Notes: generated by a model from the letters alone, not told the origin. A stretch of DNA of 64,000 nt from Areca catechu (GCA_021397845.1 CM038053.1:109715825-109779824), one strand, 5' to 3'. Shown: positions 45,197 to 55,447, counted from the first letter of the stretch. Program-made: numbers and translations.

Positions 45197-46060
45197 ATGA
45201 AAACTAGATCAGGAGCCTCATATTCACCAGTCTAGACCCAGTCCAGTGTAGCCATGGACCCGAATCTTGAAACCATGCTGAGAGGCCTAAATGATCTAAT
45301 GGCCCAATTGAACCAAATGCTGGCTAAATATTTTCCTTAGACCAACCAACTCCTACTATCCCATTAGCTCATATGAATCATAGGAGTAAGAACCCTGAAG
45401 TACAAGTTAAGTTCATGAATACTCAAAACTTAGGGTATCCTCAAACTGAAGGGCTAGGGAATGAAGAAGGCAAATTTGAACCTAGTAAATATGTGTATGA
45501 GACTGACATAAGTTTAATAGATGAAAATGAAGGGGAAGACTGTGAAGAGAACAACTTTAGTACCTTACCTGAGGAAACCTTTGGTAAAGAAAAGATTATT
45601 GAGCCTAGTCCTGAAACATCATAACACCAAAATTTAGTGAGGACTTGGTTCTCGTAAGACAATGCCCTCAAGAAGAACCCAATACTTTAGCTTCGACACA
45701 AGAACTCCTTTAGGTACCTGAGAAGAACCCAATCATTATTTTAGAAGACTTTCCTGATGACCTTCAACTACCTAGAAGCATCCCCTGTAGATCAAAATTC
45801 TAATCTTAAGGTCATCATGAGTAACCAAGGTCTGTTTCAAGATTCCCCTAAATTATTCCAAGTCTCGGATTCCTATTTCCTGCCTTTCCCTGAGTCTTAT
45901 CATAATTTTAGAGCCATTAAGTTTCATTTTGATGAGATTACTAGGATGCATGAGCTGTTAAGGCCTATTCCTTTTGCTACCTACTTTTGGAAAACCTTAT
46001 GGCATTTGCTAGGAACCCATGGTAAATTCTCATGTGCATGCTAGACCAGGGTCAAACCTA
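45197..46060 (+). pseudogene. Gypsy G: gag start, acidic segment and conserved unknown segment with integrase-core piece
   Basis: ATG at 45197 (MKTRSGASYSPV) matches the gag start of E; a stop follows soon. MLRGLNDLMAQLNQMLA (from 45254) corresponds to the coiled-coil-like N-terminus. The proline-rich repeats and the gag core are absent. The acidic segment YETDISLIDENEGED is at about 45495-45540. The conserved segment is at about 45630-46042: QCPQEEPNT, YFLPFPESYHNFRAIKFHFD, EITRMHELLRPIPFATYFWK and TLWHLLGTHGKFSCA. It corresponds to 25094-25585 in D and 56188-56503 in F. Confidence 0.82.
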
Positions 46061-46149
46061 GAGAGTCATTAATCTGTTAGGTTTAGGCCCTAGAGAGTCC
46101 AATAAAATTCCTCTCAATAAGGATGCCTAGTTCAGTCTGCATTTCGTAA

Positions 46150-46783
46150 GTGCTTGTGTAAGTTTCTGAGTCTGCTGAGTCTTTTGCATAGCATGTCACA
46201 AATCTGCATAAAAAATCAGTAATAAGATCAACCTGAGCAATGAAACTTATAAACACTTAGCTGACTCATAAAAGGGCTAAAGAATTTTGTGAAGGGGATT
46301 ATGCGTTGATTAGGCTTAACCCTGAATGGTTCTCCTCTGGAACCATAAAGAAGTTGCATGCCCGCGGAGCGGGACCTTTCAATCTTAAAAAAATAGGGCC
46401 TAATGCATATGTTTTGGAACTTCCACCTGATATGGGTATCAGTACAACCTTTAATGTTTCAGACCTAGTAGAATATAAAGAACCAGTACTAATACCTAGT
46501 GAGCCTTTTGGGCCAGAACTTTCATTGAGAGTGAAAATATTTCTAAGTGTCCACCACCAACCCTACCTGAGTGGAGAGAGAGGATTGAGACAATCCTGGA
46601 TGACAAGACCATTACTACCAGGAATAAGGAGTATCAGCGATACCTAGTTCAATGGCAAGGTCGACCTGAGTCCGACAACTCTTGGATTACTCGAGAGGAC
46701 CTACAAAGACTTAACCCAGACTTGTTCGAGCATTACCAGGGCAAAACTGAACCATACTCGACTGGGTCGAGTTCTGCCCACCC
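46150..46783 (+). pseudogene. Gypsy G: integrase C-terminus and chromodomain
   Basis: 46150-46270 corresponds to the post-core segment of E (VSESAESFA). 46306-46560: IRLNPEWFSSGTIKKLHARG, GPFNLKKIGPNAYVLELPPD and MGISTTFNVSDLVEYKEPV. The chromodomain follows in another frame, with YQRYLVQWQGRPESDNSWITRE-like sequence at about 46620-46710. It is less frameshifted than in D. Confidence 0.85.
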
Positions 46784-46792
46784 TAGGAGAAT
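46784..46792 (+). other. PPT of gypsy G
   Basis: TAGGAGAAT adjacent to the 3' LTR, a variant of GGGAGAAT in D and E. Confidence 0.78.
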
Positions 46793-48106
46793 TGGTGTGG
46801 ACACCAGAAACCGAAAGAAACTTCACTCCAACAAGGTTAGCCTTATCCCAATTTGGATCGAAGATAATTAGGTTACCTTGTATTCTTTTGTTCATAAATG
46901 TTTTATTTTCAAGAGCCATTTCCTTTTCAAGAGTCCTGTAAATGATCAAGAGTGTTTATTAAGTTCTGTAATTACTTTAAAAAAATTTCATTTCCTGTAA
47001 GTCCGTTTCAAGTTTTAAAGTTTAGGTCAGTCAAGTCAGTTCAGTTGAGTTAAGTATATTTCAAGTTAATCAAGTCTTAAAGCAATGAAAGCTAGCAACA
47101 AGACTCAAATTCTGGACCCCAGAATTTGATCACATGAAGAAGAGAAGACACATCAACCAAGCAAGAGAAAAGGACCATCAACTAGGACCACTTGGCACCA
47201 CATGTCATTCCTTATCCAAGTAGAAGACCATCTCATCATGCCATGTCATCTGGCGCCACCTCACTAGCCACCTCATCACTCTTTGGCACCAAAAAGGAAG
47301 ATTCAAATTCAAGGAGGTTGGCCACACCCCTCCAAGTCCTTCACCAAATCCTTAAACCCCCCCATCCCTCCAAACTCTCCACCAAATCCTCCAACCCCCT
47401 CTTATAATCCTCCTCAATTTCGGGAGCTTTTAAATTTCAAAAGCTAGCTTTGTGAGGCTATTAAAGGCCTTGGACGCCCATTGTAAAAGGGATTTTTTTT
47501 TTGGAATGAATGAAAATTGAAGTTGAATTTTGGAAGTAGAAATTGTCTTGTTTTTTTTTTTTCCTTATGTGAAAGTTTCCCATCCTCTTCCTCCACGCCA
47601 AAGCCATTCTTTTTCCCTAGCAAAGCATCTTCCAAGCTCATGTGAAAGCATTGGAGTCAGCCATATCTTCTCAAATTTCTGTTCTTAGTTCATAAATTCT
47701 CCCATCCCTTCTATATGTTTTTATCCTTCTTCCTTAACTTTGATCTTCATTGCAGGGTCCTTCGAAGTCTTTGAGTTGTGAACTGGGTTCACCTTGACAA
47801 AGAACCAACAAGCTGAAGCCCCAAGTCCAGGGTTCTGATCTTTGTTATCCAGGTTCTTCAGTTCTGAGCATTGGTAGTTTCAAGGTATGAATCAAAAGAA
47901 GGTTGAAAGCTCATCAAGGTAAGTCCACAATCATTAGCCCCTATTGTCTAGATCTTCTTCCTTCTTAGTTTAGATTGTATCTAATCAAGTAAAAATCCCA
48001 TTTCTTATAATCCTTAAGTCTCATTATGATGATTACAATGCTAGTGTAATTAGGTTTCATTGCTCTACAAACCATATTCAAAATTAATCATATGCTTGCC
48101 GCATCA
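46793..48106 (+). repeat. 3' LTR of gypsy G
   Basis: Starts TGGTGTGGACACCAGAAACC and ends TGCCGCATCA, followed by TSD aaatc. Confidence 0.93.
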
Positions 48107-48618
48107 AAATCCCTATTTTTCTTGGGTTTGTGCTCGGATTCGTTGGATTTTTCCATTTGGACCATTTATACACTTTTATCTTTCGATTTATACCTTATTT
48201 TACTCTTTGTTCCACACGGTTTCACTATTGGATTAATGCTTTTGGGCCAATGTCAACCACATTTGATATTTTCCCTCGTTTAAACCATTTTTCTACTGTA
48301 TAGAAAACAAGTTTTACTTGGCATTGTCCGATTTCTCTGTTCTCACTTATTTTCTTCAAACTTTTACCTTCCAATTTCACTATTTTATAGTTAATCTTAA
48401 ATCTAAACCGACCCATTTGATTTTTTCCCTTTGGACCAACCCCTACTTAGTCTCTTGGATATTTATTGATTTAAATCAAAACCAAGCTTAATTTCCCTCT
48501 TTTGGTCACTTTCTTGATCGATCCACTATTTTTGGCTTCATTTCCCCTATTTCTTCTTTAGACTATTCCCTGTTCCATAAGTTTACCTCTTTCTACTTCC
48601 TTCCCTCAGCTAGTAGTA
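48107..48618 (+). other. H: spacer between pol and the env-position ORF, right part
   Basis: T-rich, non-coding continuation of 42850. It ends in a pyrimidine tract and cttccttccctcag (to 48609), a good plant splice acceptor, ten bases before an ATG at 48619. I see no other feature. Confidence 0.65.
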
Positions 48619-50249
48619 ATGGCACAAGGAAGCAGTTAGCCTCTAAAAGAAAACCAGCACCGGGTTCAGCAGAAAGGAGAACAAAAGTTTGGAATGACAA
48701 CATTCAGACTAGTAGTACAGCAACCCCTGGTTCACCTTCCACAAAGAGGATGTCTGGGAAGGTGGTGGCAGCAGGCAGATGAGTGGATCTTGATTTCTTC
48801 GATAGATAGGGCTTTCAAATCAGGAAGACTTTTCAGGATGCTGGGTTGATCCCCTTCTACACCATATAAGAGAGGTATTATCCACATCTGGTGCGCGAGT
48901 TTTATGGGAGCCTTGATTGCCGACGATTACGTTGGAGTATGACAGTCAGAGGCATCCAGATTCCACTATCATAGGAGGTATTGAGTCACATCTGGGAGAT
49001 CCCACACTGAGGGATTGCTACTTCCACTGTTGAAGATAGAGAGGAGGCGTTCAGATGCATCCTAGAGAGAGAGGATGTTTGCGGCGTGGCTACGATCACC
49101 GCGAACCAGTTGTCAGTTGAGATGCATCTGCTTCATCACATCACTGCCCGGATCCTTCTACCAAAGATCAGGAGGTTTTATTTTATCATGGAGCATGAGC
49201 TGATGGTGATGACTTGCTTGGTTCAGAGGACAGAGATCGACCTTCCTGCATTGATTCTTGCTTAGATGAGAGATGCCGCCACTCAGAGGAGGCATTGCTT
49301 GCCATACGGTATGGCTCTCATATGTCTGTTCCATGCTTACAGTATTCCTTTGGAGGGGGAGACCTCCAAGGAGATCCTTCATACGGATGTATATGACGAG
49401 AGATCACTCTACTGTATGGGGTACAGATTGATTTTTGGTCGCTAGGTAAGTAGAGAGTCTGGCCAGGAGCCAGATGAGGAGGACGAGATCAGAGAGGCCG
49501 AGGCAGTGCCATTAAGGCCTACAGTTACTCCTCCCCGTTCAGTTCCTGCAGTTACCAGTGAGCTAGTCACTCCAGTTCCAGCTCCAGCTACTTTTCCGGC
49601 CGATACTCCTCCCTCTACAGTTGGTACATCTTTCGAGGAGCATGTCAGATAGCAGTTCACTGACATCAAGAGCAGATAGTCGGGTTAGGTGTCCGTACTA
49701 CTCAGTTGCGTATTGAGATAGGGGGCCTTAGAGCCATACTGCTTTGGAGCATACTGAGATGCATTGGACCATGGAGGCGAGATTCGCTTGTATCGAGGAT
49801 TTAATTAGATCCCTTCTACCTCCAGCAGCACCTGTGGCTTCACCAGATGATGCAGATGATGATGACCACCTGGATGGACACGATGATACAGTCGGTGGTG
49901 GTGATCAGGATGATGGGAGTGATGACAGTGCGACTGATGTTATTGATCAGACAGTGACAATGACAGTGATGACGGTGCAGATGGCTATAAGATGGTCAGC
50001 CGAGAGACACAGATACCTGTTATTCCACTTGCTGATCCGTGTGACACATCGATCTCCACTACTCCAGTTTTCATCACACCCGTTTAGGCTCTTCCACCTC
50101 CTTTTATACGATCATCTAGGATTGTACCCCGCATAGGACCTTCCACTAGGACTAGGAGCCGTAGTATCATGAAGACTCCTAGAGTTCTAGCTCATAGGTC
50201 CAGGATTACTGGTCCCATATCATTTGAGATCCCATCTGATGAGGATTAG
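48619..50249 (+). pseudogene. H: third ORF in env position, 'putative plant transposon protein'-like (broken)
   Basis: A single frame is readable from about 48624 to about 49650, in a different frame from the ATG at 48619 (one base missing near the start). It begins Lys/Arg-rich. The middle has ERYYPHLVREFYGSLDCRRL, EDVCGVATITANQLSVEMHL and HCLPYGMALICLFHAYSIPL. These resemble, from memory, the domain annotated as putative plant transposon protein next to some plant retroelements; a search is needed. After 49650 the frame shifts to a Pro/Ala segment and a very acidic Asp-rich tail (49830-49960), ending near 50247-50249. In-frame stops are TAG, TGA and TAA at positions compatible with CAG, CGA and CAA. 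Role in the element is unknown; Sireviruses may have env-like genes here. Confidence 0.72.
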
Positions 50250-50380
50250 CCTTACAGATGTTTATTCTGTTGTTGTTGTTATTTATCTTATGTTTAATGC
50301 TTATGTACTTCATCTTATGTTGTATGTTTCAGTGTATGCTGATTGATTCAGCAAATTTTGTACTGAAAATACTCATTTGC

Positions 50381-50433
<53 letters not shown>
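50381..50433. repeat. (TA)n microsatellite
   Basis: About 53 bases of alternating TA with one interruption. Confidence 0.95.
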
Positions 50434-50435
<2 letters not shown>

Positions 50436-50482
50436 CATTTTCTCACTTACTCGTATTGATTGAATCACATTGTTTAAATTTT

Positions 50483-50748
50483 GCTCTGACAATATTGACT
50501 CTAATACCCTACTCTTTGGCTCCGATACCTGTTAATTTCTTGATAAACTAATCTTGTATCATGGCCATTATTTGTCTAAATGCATTTATTGAGGGGGAGT
50601 TTACTTCCTTTACTGTTTAATGATTGACAAAAAGGGGGAGTAGGATATAAAGTTTTCAAATTTTATATTTTTATACTTTAATTAAAAATTGCTCTGATAC
50701 GAAATGAGCTCTGATACAAAATATAAATGCTTTGAAATGCTCTGATAT
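50483..50748 (+). repeat. PBS-complementary motifs near the 3' end of H
   Basis: GCTCTGATAC occurs exactly at 50691-50700 and 50708-50717. Variants: GCTCTGATAT (50739-50748), GGCTCCGATACC (50518-50529), GACTCTAATACC (50497-50508) and GCTCTGACA (50483-50491). The exact copies are the reverse complement of GTATCAGAGC in the element's own PBS at 28906-28915. Confidence 0.8.
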
Positions 50749-50772
50749 AAAATGTTTCATTAAGGGGGAGAG
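50591..50772 (+). other. Multiple PPT-like tracts of H
   Basis: GAGGGGGAG (50591-50599), AAAAAGGGGGAG (to 50640) and AAGGGGGAGAG (50762-50772). These match the AAGGGGGAG-type tracts repeated at the 3' end of Sireviruses. Confidence 0.78.
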
Positions 50773-50910
50773 TAATTGTAGTTTCCATGCTTAACTTATA
50801 CCTCTCTTCTATTAAGATTGTGTTGTATGAGCTTTAAGATCATGTTTATGAAGTATCATATCTAAAAAATTGAATTTGAATGCTTATATACTCAAGATTT
50901 TGTCATCATC

Positions 50911-50924
50911 AAAAAGAAGAAGAT
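50911..50924 (+). other. Terminal PPT of H
   Basis: AAAAAGAAGAAGAT directly before the 3' LTR start TGTTTGGG. Confidence 0.85.
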
Positions 50925-52384
50925 TGTTTGGGTTTGCCCTTGATTTTGATGATTAACAAAACATTGAGTACCTATTTTGTACTAATGTTTCAAATATAGT
51001 TTTGAGTTTCAGGATACAGGCACCTCAAATTCTCTAAAGAAAAGTATCTTGAAGCTGGTGAAACTCATATTTTAGGAAGTCTTCTCACCATGAAAAAAGG
51101 CTAAAAATATTCAATTATTGTTTACATAAGTGCATTTAATGTTTAATTATGTATCTTTTTGTTTCTAGGTCATTTGGCACTCATTTTGGCATTTTTCAGA
51201 CTCAAGTGTAGACTCAAGCAGTTCCAAGTGTCGACACTTCAGTGAATGGCACACAAAAACCCTGACTGGAATGCCAAGTATCAACACTTGAGTTTCAAGT
51301 GTCGACACCTGAGATACAAGTGTCGACATCTTGAGTCCAAGTGTCAACTCAAGGCCCGAGACTTTTTGAAAATCCAGAACATGTCATTCAGAGGGTTTTT
51401 TGGTCAAGTGTCGACACCTTTGGTCCAAGCGTCGACACCTGAAATTCAAGTATCGACACTTGCAGAACCAAGTATCGACACCTGACAGCCAAGTGTCGAT
51501 ACTTGAGAGCCAAGTGTCGACACTTGAGAGCCAAGTGTCGACTCACGGGGTCTGACAGCTTTAATAGATATATTTTTCTGAGTTGCATATTTGTCTTTTC
51601 AAGCTCCCAACGGCTAGTTTCGATCCTCCAATGGTCTCAAATCATTTTTTGAAAGTTTTTAAAGTATTTAAGCTTCACCAAACTCTTTCATGAAGCATTG
51701 AACTCCATTGAAAGCTCAAAAGTCATATTTTCTCAAGAACTTCATTTCAAAAGCCATAAAAGGAGAGATTCCCTGAAAAAGCTTACAAGCCTATCCTTTC
51801 ATCCTTCTAAAAAGAGAGCTTGAAGAAGATTCCAAAGAGAAGACAAGACAAGCATCTACTAGAGCCTCAAAGCTTCACATGTACTCTTTGAAGAGAGTTT
51901 GTTGTGTTTTAATTATTGTATCTCTAAAATTCCTTTTTGTTTGACCTAGCTTTTAAGGGTTTCTTGAAAGTAGGTTGTTGGTGAGCCAAAGGGATAAAAC
52001 CACTAGGGTTAACTTGTGAGCCCGAAGACAAAACAAGTGTAAAGATTGTTGGTGAGCCTAGGTAACAAAACCAACTTTGGTTTTGACTTGTGAGCCTTGT
52101 AAAACAAGTCAGCTATAATCTTGGAGAGATTATAGTTGAATTTCCAAGGATGGCTTGTGGAGTGGACGTAGGTGCTTGGTTTGCATCGAACCACTATAAA
52201 ACTTGTGTTTGTGTGTTGATTGCTCTTCTTGCTTATTGCTCTTAGCATTCAATCTCCTATTTCCACTGCATATCATTGTATTATTCACTTTACTCACAAA
52301 TACATCCAAGGACTGCACATAATTGCTTTAATTTTTTAAAAAGATCCAATTCACCTCCCCCTTGGGCTCCATTTCTGGGCAACA
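50925..52384 (+). repeat. 3' LTR of H
   Basis: 1460 bases, TGTTTGGG...GGGCAACA, matching the split 5' LTR (11433-11817 and 27848-28902). Flanked on the right by TSD acatt. Confidence 0.93.
51203..51547 (+). promoter_or_regulatory. Palindrome array in the 3' LTR of H
   Basis: About ten to twelve copies of CAAGTGTCGACACTTG and near variants, for example 51226-51239, 51297-51312, 51405-51420, 51447-51462, 51490-51505 and a perfect 16-base palindrome at 51511-51526. They lie upstream of the TATA-like box, i.e. in U3. The 5' LTR has the same array. Repeated palindromes in U3 are described for Sireviruses. Confidence 0.85.
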
Positions 52385-52389
52385 ACATT

Positions 52390-53038
52390 GCATGGGATAA
52401 ATACTCCTCTTACTAGGAGTGATCAATCCCTTGTTGACCAACTCATAACCTTCATACATAATTCACCATATCCATGAACATCCCATACATGACTAAGTTA
52501 TGAATGAGTATGAACAAAAATATGGATTCATGTATATAAAATACCATGGTGATCTCAGGTCTAAGGATCACTTACATAACTTCTACTAAGAGGATCATCT
52601 TTTGACAAGTAAGTAAGACTTCTATAGATATTCTTATAATGGATTAATTCAGTGAAGTCAGACCCTGATGAGCACCCACATCTTTGTATTAGTATTCCTA
52701 TATAAGTGGTCATGAGACCAACCACTCTCTTCATCGAGCATACATAGGATGTGCTAGTCCATTTGAAAATATCAATCCTTGACTCGATGATCCTATAACT
52801 AAAAATTTTAGATTATGATTTATAAGATCTTAGGTCTCACTATTATGAACTCCATTATAATATTAAAATCATTGCCCTAATATATAAGGTTTATCATAAT
52901 ATTAAAATAATAAAATATAAGATACGACATATGATGAAACAAATACCTTTTATTATATATACTTGAGTCGAAAAAATTTTACAGATAAGCTCTTATTTCA
53001 TAAGAAATATAATTGACTTTTAGGACACTATTCTTTCA
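52390..53038 (-). repeat. 5' LTR of copia B, right part
   Basis: Continues the B LTR after the H insertion: gcatgggataaatactcctcttac aligns with the C LTR near 13555-13580, and the end (ttgacttttaggacactattctttca) aligns with the end of the C LTR. Confidence 0.88.
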
Positions 53039-53239
53039 TACCTAACAAGAGATAAATTATACTAATACTTAATTTGCAAGTACTATTATTATTGCAATAT
53101 AAGAAAAAAAAATAAAACCTGTTTGCAAGATGGATTCAGATTCCTGGGTTACTTCTCTAGTTGTCTTGAATTAATCAATTAATTAATTGCTTTCTTTTAA
53201 ACCACTATCATTACTCTAATCTTTTATAATCCATCTTCT
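53039..53239. other. AT-rich flank, nothing recognised
   Basis: No coding signal and no repeat that I can match within this window. Confidence 0.5.
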
Positions 53240-53357
53240 TTGCTCTTATTTGTAATGTAATTATCCTTGATCCTCGAGGATATGATCCCTACTTATCCTA
53301 GCTATAGTAGTGAGTTAGGTTTTATTTTTTGACTGCTTACGATAGTGATCAAAATTT
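53240..53357 (+). repeat. Decayed 3' end of an Athila/Tat-type LTR
   Basis: ttgatcctcgaggatatgatcc...agttaggttttattttttgact...gatcaaaatt resembles the LTR ends of plant Athila/Tat-type gypsy elements (family knowledge). Consistent with this, a PBS of that group follows directly. Its other end is not recognisable. Confidence 0.55.
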
Positions 53358-53377
53358 TGGTACCATTATCGAGAATC
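53358..53377 (+). other. Deaminated Athila/Tat-type PBS
   Basis: TGGTACCATTATCGAGAATC differs from the typical TGGCGCCGTTGCCGGGGATC-type PBS only by C-to-T and G-to-A changes. This suggests an old, methylated copy. Confidence 0.6.
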
Positions 53378-53739
53378 TAAGCATAATTATTTTACAAAAA
53401 TGTACAAAAAAATTTATTCCAATCATTGTTTTCTTTTATTTTATTGCCTTTTTTTTTATTAAGTTGCCTTAGTTATTAGATTTCCTTTTATTCTTATTAG
53501 CATTAAAAAATTTTACTTTACTTCTTGTCACAAGTCAACTCCTAACCTAATTAACTTTTTCTTTTAATCAAACTACCTTAAATAACCTAAAAGAAAATAA
53601 AGACATATTTCCATAATACTTAATTAATTTAAAAATAAATACTAATCCAAAAAACTTCTTAACTTTTTGGACACCTTATTTGACTTACATTGCATTCTTA
53701 TAAAATACCTTAATGGCATAACCCCTAAACAACATAGGT
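53378..53739. other. AT-rich old sequence, nothing recognised
   Basis: Follows the decayed PBS. Low-complexity A/T runs, no open frame or repeat I can support. Confidence 0.5.
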
Positions 53740-54063
53740 AGGGATTTTATCACCCTTGGCCCACAAACTATCACCCTTCATACTACATAATCCAAGCCTT
53801 TAATTTAAAATCAATTAGACATTTCTCTAGGACATTCAAGCTCACTAGGACAAGGCTTCTGAAAGAGTTGCACCAAGTCAAGATTAACTTGTTGGCTGGT
53901 ATTTAGGGAAGGGGTTCAAGGATACCCTGAAGGAAGATAGTTTTTAATTGGTTCTATTGACTGACCTAGAAAATTTATTTGGTGTCTAAGAAAAGTAATG
54001 AAAGGACCCCCACTAACCTTACCCTTACCTGGATAGTCAGTTAGTTAGTTTTTAACTTGGAAG
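53740..54063 (+). repeat. Old retrotransposon leader fragment
   Basis: Matches in order the leader of the gypsy elements (agggattttatcacccttggcc..., ccaagccttaatttaaaatcaattagac) and, at about 53940-54040, the copia leader block (gtttttaattggttctattgactgacct, ttggtgtctaagaaaagtaatg). It is heavily mutated. Element F is inserted at its right end. Confidence 0.6.
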
Positions 54064-55437
54064 TGATGCGGGACTATTTATGCATGCAAACTATTTTTTT
54101 GTTATTAGGCCATGAGTTAAGAGTTTGTATCCCAAATTTTGAGCCAAGAATTTAAGCAGGGAGTTCTATAAAAAATCAGAAGCACATGCATGCAGAAATA
54201 AATCCTAAAGTGAAAGAAACTGGACCGCCAAGGCTAAGAAGCCAAGGTAGGGCTAGCTTTCTATAATACCGCTACCAGTGAGTCAAGGGAGTGTACTTGG
54301 AAGTGATTTGAAGATCATTCCATGAAGAGGTCACTTTACGATCTCGGATGCGGCCTGAAAAATCAAGCTTGAGACCCCATGGATCCATGACTTTCTATCC
54401 GCTAACCCAAAGCCAGTCAGATGGAATTCTAAATTCATGAACTCTGAGGGACCTGCAAAACACTTATCAGGGTTAGAAAACAAGGAGAAATAGGTTAGAA
54501 GGCTGAATGAAGAGGGACGAAGAAAATTGATGTGGGGCGGCCATAGGTGTGGCGTCCATGGGTGAAGCAGGTTGGCGGCTAGGATTTTGTTGGAGGCATG
54601 GAGACGGGGTGTAGGAGGCTCGTAGCAGCAATAGGGATCACACAGATACCCTTCACATAGCAAATCACATAGCAATTAGGAGAAAACTCAAGAGAATTTT
54701 ATTATAAGATGATAAAATACATGAGAGGTAGGCCCTTTATATAGACTTAAAAACTTTGGTCTAGGTAAGGGCATACAAGAGAGTTTCTTTATGCACTTTT
54801 CCCTTACAAACTTTACATAAACTTCCTCTCCCAATTAGGCTCTCTCTTACTCTCCCTCTCCTTATTTTGTCGGCCAAGGTGTGACCTTAAGGTGGCCGAC
54901 CAAAGGTGGTGTGCATAAGATTGGGTGCCTGATAAAGAGCATGGGCCTTGGGCAGCCCACTTCAGTCCAAGGTAGGCTTTAGGGTTTCTTCGGTTGTCCA
55001 TCTTCCTGGCAGGCTGATGTTGTTGTCATCCTGGTCTTAAATGGTGATGATCTCAAGGTCCTTCTCATGCTATCCAAGGTGGCACATTTAAGTATGACTG
55101 GGACTCCTTGAAGTTGTCAAATTATTACTCTGGCTGGGGTCTATCAGTGGCTTGAGTCTTCTTCTTGATGAACTAGATTGGACTCATAAGACTCAAAGTG
55201 ACAAAACTTATAATGAGCATCCAAAACTTGACTCAATACCCTAATGGTATGAGTGTCTCTAAATACAGGACTCAAATATAGAAAGGCCCAAAACCGGACT
55301 TAGGTGCAAAAGTAAGGACTCAAAATGGGCTAAGCCTTTATTACAAAATTGGACTCAAATACTGAAAATACTAATCATATAACCACAGAGGGTTGAGAAG
55401 CCTCAGCTTGAGGCTAGTGCCTCTAGTGTCCATACCA
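54064..55437 (-). repeat. 3' LTR of gypsy F
   Basis: Starts TGATGCGGGAC and ends CCATACCA on the plus strand, i.e. TGGTATGG...CATCA in element orientation. Matches 58687-60324 except for the extra 264 bases there. Confidence 0.92.
54734..54745 (-). promoter_or_regulatory. TATA-like box in LTRs of gypsy F
   Basis: The minus strand reads TCTATATAAAGG; the other LTR has it at 59349-59360. Confidence 0.55.
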
Positions 55438-55447
55438 ATTCTCTTAA
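55438..55447 (-). other. PPT of gypsy F
   Basis: The minus strand reads TTAAGAGAAT next to the 3' LTR, like GGGAGAAT in D and E. Confidence 0.7.

Larger units (their letters stand above)
42851..48106 (+). mobile_element. Element G: pol-less Ty3/gypsy chromovirus derivative
   Basis: TSD aaatc at 42846-42850 and 48107-48111. LTRs are about 1.31 kb (42851-44165, 46793-48106). The internal part is 2.6 kb: leader, short gag start, acidic segment, conserved segment with integrase-core piece, integrase C-terminus and chromodomain. No protease, RT or RNase H. LTRs are nearly identical. The layout equals D and F, although the LTR sequence is different. Confidence 0.92.
50250..50924 (+). other. H: 3' untranslated region with purine tracts and PBS-complementary motifs
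   Basis: AT-rich, non-coding. It holds a (TA)n tract, three G-rich purine tracts (50591-50599, 50628-50640, 50762-50772), the terminal PPT (50911-50924), and six GCTCTGATAC-like motifs (50483-50748). Multiple PPTs are a known Sirevirus trait. Confidence 0.75.
11433..52384 (+). mobile_element. Element H: Sirevirus-like Ty1/copia retrotransposon containing nested insertions
   Basis: The outer element begins TGTTGGG and ends GGGCAACA, with TSD acatt at 11428-11432 and 52385-52389. Removing nested elements C (with D), E and G leaves about 14-15 kb: 5' LTR, PBS, gag, PR, IN, RT, RNase H, a pol-to-env-position spacer, a third ORF, several purine tracts and a 3' LTR of 1460 bases. IN and RT wording (STSRPLELLHMDLFG, SDHGTEFENSEFDKFC, TPQQNWVVERKNRTL), the coiled-coil gag tail, multiple PPT-like tracts and the extra 3' ORF fit the Sirevirus (SIRE/Maximus) lineage. 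Coding regions are broken, so it is not autonomous. Confidence 0.88.

Noticed and set aside
48619..48700. Lys/Arg-rich N-terminus resembling a histone tail
   Set aside because: The resemblance covers a few basic residues in a low-complexity, frameshifted stretch; the rest of the protein is unlike a histone.
50258..50551. Short ORF starting with a strongly hydrophobic run (MFILLLLLFILCLMLMYF), next to the end of the env-position ORF
   Set aside because: It would suit a membrane anchor, but it is in another frame, derives from T/G-rich simple sequence and runs into a (TA)n tract. There is no evidence that it is translated.
51203..51547. CRISPR-like array of regularly repeated palindromes
   Set aside because: Repeats are short, degenerate, unevenly spaced and inside a plant LTR; spacers are not unique units, and no cas genes are present.
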